The translations under genes were made by a program, and so were the position numbers. Under the pieces are notes generated by a model. It saw only the letters and a program-made list of their open reading frames with translations, did no database searches and was not told the DNA's origin. DNA of 64,000 nt from JAKAGZ01 sp963748105 (GTDB lineage: Bacteria; Bacteroidota; Ignavibacteria; Ignavibacteriales; Ignavibacteriaceae). Each line of letters starts with the position of its first letter. Position 1 is the first letter of the stretch. Shown one piece after another: positions 54,005-63,209 of the stretch. The stretch lies in the NCBI GenBank assembly GCA_963748105.1, contig CAVVHP010000007.1:62001-126000 (forward strand), given 5' to 3'.

Positions 54005-55557
54005 AAAAGATAACGCAAAAAGAATTGGAATTAATATCGGCTTATCTTGATGGTGAGTTGTCTGAAAATGAAATTGAAGAAATTGAAAACAGGATTAACG
54101 AATCAGCTGAATTTAAATCTGAATATGAAAAACTTAAAAGAATTAAAGACTTAACTTCTTCAGCTTACAGCAGAATTCCGCAATCCGAATATTTTGAAAC
54201 ACGGGTAATGCAGAAAATTAATTCCGGCAACAACACCAAATCAAAAGTCAGGAAATGGATACCTATTGTGGGTATTACAGCATTAACACTGGCATTAATG
54301 TTAATCCTTAAATTTAATCCCGGAATTCTTGACCAACTTGTTGAACAACAAAAAACAACACTTGCAGGTTTTTATAAACAAAATCTTCAGCCATTACTTT
54401 TTGCAGCAAATCTGACTAACGAAGATATTTTCAACTTTGCATTTAATAAGCAGCTTCCGCTCGATAAATCTCGTAACCAGTTTATTCATCTTGGCACAGA
54501 TAGCACAGGCCGTGAATATTTTGAAATTAAAGAGATACCAGAAACAAAACCTGAAAATAACCTCCAGCGATTTGTTACTGCAATGGATCTTAATGAAAGG
54601 CAAAAGAACCAGGTCGATTCGATTATTAATTCCTACGCCAGCGAACTACAATCGCAAATTCTTGTTAATGAAAACAGTACTGTTGCTATAAATCCGAACC
54701 TTTGGAATTATAACAAAGCGCTGGTTGCTGATTTGCTGGCCTTTGCGGAAAAAAGCAACCAAAAACAGTATGTAAAATTAGTACCTCTTAATTACAGAGA
54801 TATCAACCAGCTAAAAGTTGTTAACGCAGTAAACGAGATTAAAAGCAACAGAAATGATGATTATATATTTATAACTCCTGATACGGTCTTTTCAGATAAA
54901 TATTATTTCAATAAAGATCAGTTTAAAAAAGACATGCAAAATATGCGGAAGGATCTTGAGAAGGCAAAAAAGGACGTGAAAAATTTGCAGTTTAACTTTG
55001 ATTTTAATGCAGATTCAAATAAGTATAAATATAAATCAAAATTTGATACTGCATGGGCAAAAAATTTCCAGATATTGATTGATTCAAATATTTGCAGGGT
55101 AAATGTTCCCCGGGTAGTTTTACCGCCGGATATGCCCAAATTAGACAGCATTTTTTCAAATATGCACCTTGAAAAATTATCTGAAATGATGAAAAATTTT
55201 TCATTCGAAATGCCTAAAGATTTTCCGACAAAAGGCGGCGATTTTAAATTTAAATTCGGTACCGGGGATTCAGTTCATTCTTTTAAAGTAAATGTTCCCC
55301 CTATTAATGTAGACTCAATTGTCAGAGAGAGTTTGAAATCTCTGGATTCACTTGATTTTAAAATGCCAAAAAATTTCTATTTCAATTATGATTCTCTGAA
55401 GTCGAAAAACTATTATAGAAGGCACATTGATAAACAACAAATGAAGGAAATACAGGATGAAATTCAAAAGGAAATGGAAAAAATGCGGAAGGAATTAAAG
55501 AAAAATAAAATAGATAAGCCTTCCTTGGAAGAAAAAAAAGACACCGTAAAGACCTGA
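54001..55557 (+). CDS. membrane-anchored anti-sigma factor with large exported domain
   Basis: A 518-residue protein that overlaps the ECF sigma gene by 4 bases, the typical position for its anti-sigma factor. Residues 1-60 resemble the cytoplasmic anti-sigma domain (LISAYLDGELSENEIEEIE), but the zinc-binding His/Cys residues of ZAS domains are absent. One transmembrane helix lies at about residues 86-103. The remaining 410 residues would be periplasmic; they are Lys-, Asp- and Asn-rich, contain recurring short segments such as MPKDFPTKGG and MPKNFYFNYDSL, and end in a coiled coil. I do not recognise a known domain there. It probably senses envelope stress and releases the sigma factor by regulated proteolysis, an inference. 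Confidence 0.85.
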   Translation: MKKITQKELELISAYLDGELSENEIEEIENRINESAEFKSEYEKLKRIKDLTSSAYSRIPQSEYFETRVMQKINSGNNTKSKVRKWIPIVGITALTLALMLILKFNPGILDQLVEQQKTTLAGFYKQNLQPLLFAANLTNEDIFNFAFNKQLPLDKSRNQFIHLGTDSTGREYFEIKEIPETKPENNLQRFVTAMDLNERQKNQVDSIINSYASELQSQILVNENSTVAINPNLWNYNKALVADLLAFAEKSNQKQYVKLVPLNYRDINQLKVVNAVNEIKSNRNDDYIFITPDTVFSDKYYFNKDQFKKDMQNMRKDLEKAKKDVKNLQFNFDFNADSNKYKYKSKFDTAWAKNFQILIDSNICRVNVPRVVLPPDMPKLDSIFSNMHLEKLSEMMKNFSFEMPKDFPTKGGDFKFKFGTGDSVHSFKVNVPPINVDSIVRESLKSLDSLDFKMPKNFYFNYDSLKSKNYYRRHIDKQQMKEIQDEIQKEMEKMRKELKKNKIDKPSLEEKKDTVKT

Positions 55558-55712
55558 AATTGAGTAATATGGCCTGAAACCCCAATATGCCCTAAACCGC
55601 CTATTTTGCTGCTATCCTTGTAATTATCCGTCTATATAACTTTCCTTTACTAAGTTGCGGCCATCCCATATTTTATATTAGTGAAAAATGCTCAAAAAGT
55701 GTTATTTTGTGC

Positions 55713-55740
55713 ATTAGTGATGAAAAATATTCGCACTAAT
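55713..55740. promoter_or_regulatory. inverted repeat upstream of a SpoIIE-type gene
   Basis: ATTAGTG (55713-55719) and CACTAAT (55734-55740) are 7-base inverted copies separated by 14 bases. They lie 37 bases before the start of the SpoIIE-type gene, where they could be an operator. A further ATTAGTGAAAAAT-like copy is just upstream. Regulator unknown. Confidence 0.35.
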
Positions 55741-55777
55741 AAACTATTTTTTTGAGGATTTAGTTTAATAACAATAT

Positions 55778-57835
55778 ATGGAAATAAATTTTAGAGATAT
55801 TTTCAGGAATATAAAACTTCAGACGTTCATTGGCGCGGCTATAATTTTACTTATTTATAAGTTGTTATTGCCGTCCAACAGTTCCTTTGTTTTCAGGTTT
55901 GTCGGTGATATACTTGTTCTGATAACGGCAGCCACGCTGGTAATATACTTTATTGAACAGCTAAATTCAAAAACTATAAACCCGCTTTCACTAGTGATGA
56001 ATGTGGGAATTTTGAATGTAATTTTATTCTGCCTGATTAGTTTTTCAGGCTCTATTTTTGAACTGTTCTTTGAAAACGTGACTGAGAAAGCCCAAAATCC
56101 GGGATTTGTTCTTTCGATTGCAGGGTTTATTTATGCTTTCCTGATATTTGGGAGTATTGCATATATTTTTCTGGCGTTTAAGGAATTATACTTTCTGAAA
56201 GCAAAAGAGAAATGTAAGTACATATTTCAACACGATGATTGTATTTATAATTCTTGCATCAGTTTCTTATTCATTAAAAGAATTTCCGGAACTTTCTTTT
56301 ATAAAAAATACATTTCTTATTGTAGCAATTCTTCTGATTATAATAAATTCCCTGAAGATTTCCTGGATTGCGTTTCTTGTTAAAAAAGGAAAAGATATCT
56401 CTGCTGATTTTATCAGTGGTAATTTCAATCCTTTTTGTTGTAAACCTGGTAAACAATACAGACGCGAATTTTCACGGCAAAATTTTATATAATTTTTCTC
56501 CGGCTTTAGCACAGTTAAGCAATGTAATAATGATTTACGGAGCTATTTATTTTAGTATCTTATTCTTCACTACATTATTTCATTTACCAACCGCCGAAGC
56601 ATTTGACAGGAAAGCACAGGAAGTATCTTCGCTTCAGTATTTCAGCAAATTGATTACACAGGTTCTGGATTTTAATGATCTTGGGGAAACTGTTACTGAT
56701 ATTACAACCAAGGTTTGTAATGCGGATGCTGCGTGGATAATTCTAAAAGACAGCTCGGATATGAAATCGATTGCAAATAAAAATATTGGTTATCTGGATG
56801 CGAATAAAATAAATGAATATATCTTTAGCAATGATAAATATGAGGATAAAGAAGGAGCTTTTATAATCAGGCTCAATAAATTCAGCGATGAAAAACTGAG
56901 TGAAAAATATTCAAGTCTTGCAATTGCTTCTCTAAAGATGCGGAATGATATTAAAGGATTTCTCGTTGCAGCCAAGAAAGGTGAATTTATTTTTGATGAT
57001 GAAGATAAAAACGCTCTTGAAACCTTTTCTGATTATGCTTCTGTGGCAATAGAAAATTCGAGATTACTTGAAGAATCAATTGAAAAAGAAAGGATGGAAA
57101 AAGAACTTGATGTAGCCCGTGAGATTCAACAGAAAATTCTTCCGGCTAAAAATCCTGAATTTGATAACCTGAGCATTTCCACGGTATTTATTCCTGCGTT
57201 TGAAGTTGGTGGTGACTATTATGACTTCTTTGAACTCGGTAATGATAAACTGGGATTTATTATCGCCGATGTTTCTGGCAAGGGAATATCTGCTGCATTT
57301 GTAATGGCGGAAATAAAAGGAATTTTTGAATCGCTTACTCAAACCATTGATACTCCAAAGGAAGTTTTGGTTAAAGCTAATCAAATATTAAAGAGAACTC
57401 TTGAAAGAAAAACCTTTATCAGCGCAGCTTTTGGATTACTGGATACTAAAACAGAGGAGATGACTATTGCCAGGGCCGGGCATTGCCCGATTATCTTATT
57501 AAGAGATAATGAAGTTGTGGACATAAGACCGGCCGGCATTGGACTCGGACTTCATTTTGGGGAGATATTTGAAAAGAGTATTGAAGAAATAAAAATAAAA
57601 TTGAAAGCGGATGATACAATAGTTCTTTATACTGATGGAATAACGGAAGCAAAGAATGCTGCAAATGGAAGATTTTGGTGACGGGCATTTTGAAAAGGCA
57701 TTGCTGGAAAGTAATGACCAGGATGCAAATGGAATTGCAAATAAAGTAATGCGGGAGATAACTGAATTTACAAAAGACAATTCTCAGCACGATGATATAA
57801 CATTGGTTATATTAAAATGGAAACAAAAAAAATAA
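55778..57835 (+). pseudogene. membrane GAF-SpoIIE-type phosphatase, three frameshifts
   Basis: One gene now in four pieces: 55778 to about 56225, then about 56225-56392, then 56392 to about 57665, then to the stop at 57835. Each step equals one surplus base: T near 56225, one A in A6 at 56392-56397, and a G near 57667. Without them it encodes 684 residues. The N-terminal 270 residues contain about seven membrane helices. A GAF domain follows (about 290-420), then a coiled linker and a PP2C-type SpoIIE domain with EVGGDYYDFF, ADVSGKGISAAF, ARAGHCPIIL, YTDGITEAK and DDITLVIL. It should dephosphorylate a STAS protein. Restoration at all sites suggests sequence error rather than loss. Confidence 0.8.
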
Positions 57836-57853
57836 ATTTTATGGAGAACCAGA

Positions 57854-58204
57854 ATGGCAGAATTCAATACCTCGGTCGAACACCAGGATGAAATAAGTAT
57901 TGTTAACCTGAAGGGATTTCTCGATGCTCATACGGCATCTGTTCTTGAAAATACTTTTTCAGAATTGATCGAAAAGAGTGAATACAAAATTGTTGTGAAC
58001 TTTAGTGAGCTTTCATACATAAGCAGTGCCGGGCTTGGCGTATTTATGGCTTTTATAGAAAAAGTCAGAGAAAACGGTGGTGATATTAAATTGTCTGCGA
58101 TGTCGGAAAAAGTTTTCAATATTTTTGATTTGCTTGGATTCCCGCTTCTTTATCAAATATTTCCAAATGAAGATGAAGCAATCAAGAAATTCAATGAAAA
58201 ATAA
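57854..58204 (+). CDS. STAS-domain anti-sigma-factor antagonist
   Basis: A 116-residue single STAS domain. The phospho-acceptor serine is in SYISSAGLGVFM (Ser57 or Ser58). It sits between a SpoIIE-type phosphatase and an RsbW-type kinase gene, 7 bases before the latter, so the three form the core of a partner-switching module. In the family the unphosphorylated form captures the kinase and frees its target. Which target is freed here is unknown: no SigB-type sigma factor is in the window. Confidence 0.92.
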   Translation: MAEFNTSVEHQDEISIVNLKGFLDAHTASVLENTFSELIEKSEYKIVVNFSELSYISSAGLGVFMAFIEKVRENGGDIKLSAMSEKVFNIFDLLGFPLLYQIFPNEDEAIKKFNEK

Positions 58205-58211
58205 TTGAATA

Positions 58212-58649
58212 ATGGACACAAAAAGTAGACATATCAAAAAGAAGCTGGCTGTAAGCAGTAAAACTGAAAAACTTTCCGAGATAAGGAATTTTGTTTCTGA
58301 CATTGCAGAAAAAGCCGGATTAAAGCGACAGGAAATCGACGATATCATTCTGGCTGTCGACGAAGCCTGCACTAATATTATTAAGCATGCCTATAAATCT
58401 TTTCCGGAGGGTGAAATATTAATAGAAATTGAATATAATTCTAAAACATTTACAGTTAAACTCATTGATTATGGTACTTCATTTGAACCAGATTTAATCC
58501 CTGATCCTGACCTTCAAAAATATTACAGACAGAGAAGAGTTGGGGGTCTTGGTTTATACCTGATGAGAACTCTGATGGACGATGTCCAGTATATTTCCGT
58601 ACCCGGTAAATATAACCAGATACTACTTTCCAAAAATTTAACCGATTAA
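58212..58649 (+). CDS. RsbW-like serine kinase / anti-sigma factor
   Basis: A 145-residue HATPase of the RsbW/SpoIIAB group. The N box is VDEACTNIIKHAY (Glu51, Asn55), the G1 motif is DYGTSFEP (Asp86, Gly88) and the G2 loop is GGLGLYLM (111-118). It would phosphorylate one or both STAS proteins of this region and may bind a sigma factor or another target directly. It is 7 bases downstream of the STAS gene and 5 bases upstream of the second SpoIIE-type gene, in an operon. Confidence 0.9.
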   Translation: MDTKSRHIKKKLAVSSKTEKLSEIRNFVSDIAEKAGLKRQEIDDIILAVDEACTNIIKHAYKSFPEGEILIEIEYNSKTFTVKLIDYGTSFEPDLIPDPDLQKYYRQRRVGGLGLYLMRTLMDDVQYISVPGKYNQILLSKNLTD

Positions 58650-58654
58650 ATAAA

Positions 58655-60335
58655 ATGGCCGATTCAGATAATCTGAAATTGAGAAGAAATTTAACTGCTC
58701 TGGTTGAGTTCAGCCGGATAATAAACTCCAGCCTGGATCTTGATTTTATACTAAATAATATCCTATTAACCTGTATGGGGAAATTCCTTGCCACTAAAGG
58801 AATTGTCGCAATCAATAATAATGGAAAACTTGATATAAAAGTATCGAAAGGAATTTCAAAAGAAAGCATTGCACAATTTCCGGTGATCGAAACCGGTGAT
58901 TCTATGGATACTAATAATACATTTATTAAATTTATGCTTGATTCAAATCTACAAACCTTTGAAAGAATAAAATCATCTGATGAATGTCTCGGAATTATTT
59001 GTCTTGGTGAAAAACTAAACAAAACTCCTTACACAAATGATGACAAAGAGTTTCTGAAAACAATTCTGAATATATCCGCGACTGCAGTAAAAAACTCACA
59101 AATAATCGGCGAAATAAAAAAAGTAAACAGGGAACTCGATTCCAGGATTAACAGGTTAAATTCACTCTTTGAATTGAGCAAAGAATTTGGTCTCTTTTCT
59201 GAATCTACAAAAGTGGCAAAGCTTTTAGTTTACTCTGTAATCGGACAATTTCTTGTTTCTAAATTTGCAGTAGTTTCATTTGATGGTGAAGCTATTAAAA
59301 TACTGGAATCTAAATTTCCCCAGGATCTACTTATAGCTTTGATTCGGAAATATGGAAGCTCAAAATTGGAAACATCGATTAAAAAAGAGACAATAGAAAA
59401 AAAATATCCGGAATATGAAAAATTAGGGATAGACCTTATCGTCCCGATGCAGATGCAGGGTAAAACAAAAGGCCTGATATTTTTAAGCAAAAGGATTAAC
59501 AATCTTGATTACTCTGAAAGTGACATAGAATTTATTTATTCCGTTGGAAGTCTTGCAATTATTTCCCTTGAAAATAAAAGATTATTTAAAGAGGAACTTG
59601 AAAAACAAAAAATGGAAGAAGAACTGGAACTTGCTAAGGACATTCAAAGAAATCTACTCCCCGGCTACTTTCCCGAAATTTCAGAATTTTGATATAGCCG
59701 CAGTAAATGTTTCGTCAAAACAAGTTGGTGGTGATTATTATGATGTTATTAACCTGGATGAAAATAGATATGCGGTAGCTATCGCAGACGTATCTGGTAA
59801 AGGAGTTCCGGCCGCTCTTTTAATGGCAAATATTCAAGCATTCTTAAAAACCATTTGCCGGCAGCAAATTGGGATTTCAGAAGCCACCGGCCTTATTAAT
59901 GATTTACTTTGTGAAAATATTACTGATGGGAAATTTATTACTTTTTTCTGGACTATTGTTGATGATAAAAATAAAATTATCAAATATGTAAATGCAGGAC
60001 ACAATCCACCATTGCTGATACGCGATGGCAAAATTAAAAAACTTGAACTTGGAGGTATGATACTGGGAGTAATGAAAACCGATTATGCCTATAAATCGGA
60101 AGAGATTAAATTACAACCTGGTGATGCTCTGATTATGTTTACGGACGGAATCACTGAAGCGATGGATAAAGCACGAAATGAATATTCTGATGAACGGTTG
60201 GAACAATTGGCAGTATCTTTATATAAAAAGTCTGCAGAGGAAATTTTAGATGCCATTCGCGATGATGTTCAATCTTTTACAAAAGGGGCTACACAGTCCG
60301 ATGATATAACCTTACTCGTACTTAAAGCCAGGTAA
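58655..60335 (+). pseudogene. double-GAF SpoIIE-type phosphatase, one frameshift
   Basis: One gene split by a single surplus base: the first frame runs 58655-59692 and the second continues to 60335. The likely site is the CCC at 59672-59674. Repaired, it encodes 559 residues. Two GAF-like domains cover about residues 1-155 and 165-310. A coiled linker and a PP2C-type SpoIIE domain follow, with KQVGGDYYDV, ADVSGKGVPAAL, VNAGHNPPLL, FTDGITEAMD and SDDITLLVL. No membrane segment is present, so it is a soluble phosphatase, probably responding to a small ligand or redox state through GAF. Confidence 0.82.
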
Positions 60336-60438
60336 TTCCGGCTTTTATTTAAGCTGGTTTGATAGTATTATTAGCCATATAAAATCAACTTTTCTGAATA
60401 AATTTAAAAGATAATCTTAATAAAATTACCTTGATTCA

Positions 60439-62991
60439 ATGGCAAAATTCAAAGAAATATATTTAAAAGCCAAACCCAAAGCGATTATCGTCTTTTCGTT
60501 GCTGATGATTGTTCTGGCCATAATGAATATATATACAACCCTTGAAGTGCGGGTAACTTCCAATGATGAATGTCTATGGGTAACTGAGAAGAAAGGAAAA
60601 CCAGATAGTACTGTAATTCATTTTTCCCTTGTTAAGGAAGGGGGAGTAGCCTGGAATGCTGGTATTCGTAATGGTGATTTCCTTTTAAAAATTAACGATA
60701 ACCTAATCAAAAATGCTAACCAGGCGCAGACGATACTCGATAGTGTAAACTATGGTGAATTTGCTGATTATGTTGTAAGAAAAAAAGACGGGACAATATT
60801 AAGAACTAAAGTCTTTGTAAAAAAATTAATACAATTCCAGTTACTTGCCCTTGGCATTCTTGGATTAATCTGGATGTCAATTGGATTTGTTGTCCTTATG
60901 GCTAAGAGAGGACCTATTCAGAAAACCTTTTATGTTACCGGGGTTGCGTCAGTATTATCAATTGCATATCTGCTGATCCCGCAAAACATTACACCACATA
61001 TGGCAATACAAAGAATATTTTCAGCTATCATTGCTGTGGTGTGGACTTTCGGAATTAGTTTTTTCCCGTTTCTGATTATGTATTTCTTCTGGATTTTTCC
61101 CAGACCTTTTAAATTTATACAACATAAATGGGTTAAAAGAGTTTTCTGGGGAATACCTTCTATATTATTTACTGGAATGCTGCTCTCGATATTTCTCTTT
61201 GTTCCGAAGATGAAAAATGCCAATATGTTTTTTAATATCCTGTTATTAGATATAAATCTGCTTCTGGCTGCCGCGAGTATTGTTGGATGGATATCGCTTA
61301 TTATCAATTATAGAAGATTGAAAACAAAAGAGGAAAAGAAACCCATTCTTATAATTCTTGTTGCTTATACTCTTGCATTGGTGGCTTTATTTTATACAAT
61401 TCAGATTGCTCCGGCAATAACAGATTCAGTATTTAATTCACCGGCATTTTACACCCCGGTAATATTAATAATTCTCTTACCCATTTCATTTGCTTATTCA
61501 ATTTTTAAATACCAGCTGATGGATGTAAGTATTGTAGTAAAGAATACAATTATTTACGGGGCGGCCACTCTTACCCTGGCCGCAATTTATTTTTTCCTTA
61601 TTTACGTTGTAGGGCAGGGGATTAGCAAAGCAATTGGAACTGAGTACCAGAGTATAATTGCAGGAGTCTTTTTTATTAGTTTTGCGCTTGTCTTCCAATC
61701 TACAAAGGATCGATTCCAGGATTTTATAACTGCTAAATTTTATCCAGAACAATTTGCTTACCAGAAAGTTCTACTCAGGTACAGCAACGATGTAGCAAGT
61801 ATGGTGGGATTAGAAAATATTCTGGATTCTACAGAGAAAACGCTTGTGGATTCCTTGATGATTGATTATTTCGGAATTATGATTCGTGAGCAGGATAAAA
61901 AAAGCTTTAAACTTGTAAGAAGTGTGGGGATTGGAAATAAAAAATTAGCATTGATGAATGATGAATTGCAAAAATATGTTTCCTTTAGATTGAATATAAG
62001 TAATGACATAGTTGTTGAAGCAGAGGAATTTGCGAAATTATTCCCGGGTTCAGAGGAATTACTGATTTCCGAAAATATTTTTACGATCATTCCTATGATA
62101 ATTAAATCGGAAGTTGTTGGACTTATGTTATTTGGTCTTAAACATTCAGGGGCTCAGTTTGCCGGTAAAGATCTGGAATTACTTTCTGCCGCTGCAAACC
62201 AGGCTGCAATTTCTATTGAAAATGCTCGTCTTTATGAAATGGAAGCCCTGAAATTAAAAATTGAACGTGATCTCGAACTGGCTAAAAAAATTCAAACTGG
62301 CTTGCTTCCCAAATGTATTCCAGATACCAATGGTCTGGATATCTGCGGCGAAATGTTCTCTGCTATGCAGGTCGGTGGGGATTATTTTGACTTAATCCCA
62401 GTCTCGGATAAAAAACTTTTTGTTGTTGTTGGAGATGTTTCCGGCAAAGGACTTTCAGCTTCGTTGTATATGGCTAAGCTACAAACAATGATGCAACTTT
62501 ATTGTGTCGATAACCGATCACCAAAAGAAATTCTTGTCCAGATAAATAAAAAGCTATACCAGGAAATGGAGAAAAGTTGGTTCGTTACTCTTTCTCTTGC
62601 AATATTCGATATGGAAAAGAAAACAGTTAAATTCTGTCGTGCCGGACACGTACCTGTTCTTGTTTCTGAAAAAGGGAAAATTGATTTTTATAAAACCACA
62701 GGACTGGGTGTTGGACTTGAAAAGGGAGTTATCTTTGAGAAAACCCTGATCGAAGAGGAACTCCAATTGAAAAGCGGCCAGGTTTATACTTTTTTCTCAG
62801 ATGGCATTACTGAGGGGATGAACGAAAATGAAGAGTTGTTTGGTGAAGAAAGACTAGCTGAAGTATTAAAAAATAATTCCGATACAGCATCATCTCAAAT
62901 TATGAATTCCGTCTGGAACGAATTAAGAACTTACTGTGGAAAAACAGAACAATATGACGATCAGACAATGGTAATAGTAAAAATTAAATAA
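60439..62991 (+). CDS. PDZ-membrane-GAF-SpoIIE phosphatase
   Basis: An intact 850-residue sensor phosphatase. One membrane helix (about residues 14-32) is followed by a PDZ-like domain (about 50-125; VAWNAGIRNGDFLLKIN). Seven or so membrane helices occupy about 130-420. A GAF domain lies at about 450-600. The C-terminal PP2C-type domain carries QVGGDYFDLIP, GDVSGKGLSASLYM, FCRAGHVPVL, FFSDGITEGM and DQTMVIVKI. The PDZ-like part is predicted to face the periplasm, so an external peptide or protein could be sensed. It is 103 bases downstream of the double-GAF phosphatase and probably acts on the same STAS proteins. Confidence 0.88.
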   Translation: MAKFKEIYLKAKPKAIIVFSLLMIVLAIMNIYTTLEVRVTSNDECLWVTEKKGKPDSTVIHFSLVKEGGVAWNAGIRNGDFLLKINDNLIKNANQAQTILDSVNYGEFADYVVRKKDGTILRTKVFVKKLIQFQLLALGILGLIWMSIGFVVLMAKRGPIQKTFYVTGVASVLSIAYLLIPQNITPHMAIQRIFSAIIAVVWTFGISFFPFLIMYFFWIFPRPFKFIQHKWVKRVFWGIPSILFTGMLLSIFLFVPKMKNANMFFNILLLDINLLLAAASIVGWISLIINYRRLKTKEEKKPILIILVAYTLALVALFYTIQIAPAITDSVFNSPAFYTPVILIILLPISFAYSIFKYQLMDVSIVVKNTIIYGAATLTLAAIYFFLIYVVGQGISKAIGTEYQSIIAGVFFISFALVFQSTKDRFQDFITAKFYPEQFAYQKVLLRYSNDVASMVGLENILDSTEKTLVDSLMIDYFGIMIREQDKKSFKLVRSVGIGNKKLALMNDELQKYVSFRLNISNDIVVEAEEFAKLFPGSEELLISENIFTIIPMIIKSEVVGLMLFGLKHSGAQFAGKDLELLSAAANQAAISIENARLYEMEALKLKIERDLELAKKIQTGLLPKCIPDTNGLDICGEMFSAMQVGGDYFDLIPVSDKKLFVVVGDVSGKGLSASLYMAKLQTMMQLYCVDNRSPKEILVQINKKLYQEMEKSWFVTLSLAIFDMEKKTVKFCRAGHVPVLVSEKGKIDFYKTTGLGVGLEKGVIFEKTLIEEELQLKSGQVYTFFSDGITEGMNENEELFGEERLAEVLKNNSDTASSQIMNSVWNELRTYCGKTEQYDDQTMVIVKIK

Positions 62992-63142
62992 TTTTAGTCT
63001 ATTGCTCATCCCATTTTTTCATACTTATTATTCAAAAAATAAATTCTCATTATTCTTAATTTTAATCATTAATTAAAAATAAATGTATTAAATTAGGATT
63101 ATAAATTAGTTATTTATAAAAAAATATTTGCATTTTAAAATT

Positions 63143-63150
63143 TAAATTTG
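63143..63150 (+). promoter_or_regulatory. possible -7 element before the Ddl-like gene
   Basis: TAAATTTG fits the TAnnTTTG pattern 59 bases before the start codon, in a very AT-rich 218-base gap. No clear upstream element was found. Confidence 0.25.
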
Positions 63151-63209
63151 CTTACCAATAAATAAATGCTAAATTAAATTTATATCTACTATAAAAAATA
63201 CTTCACATT

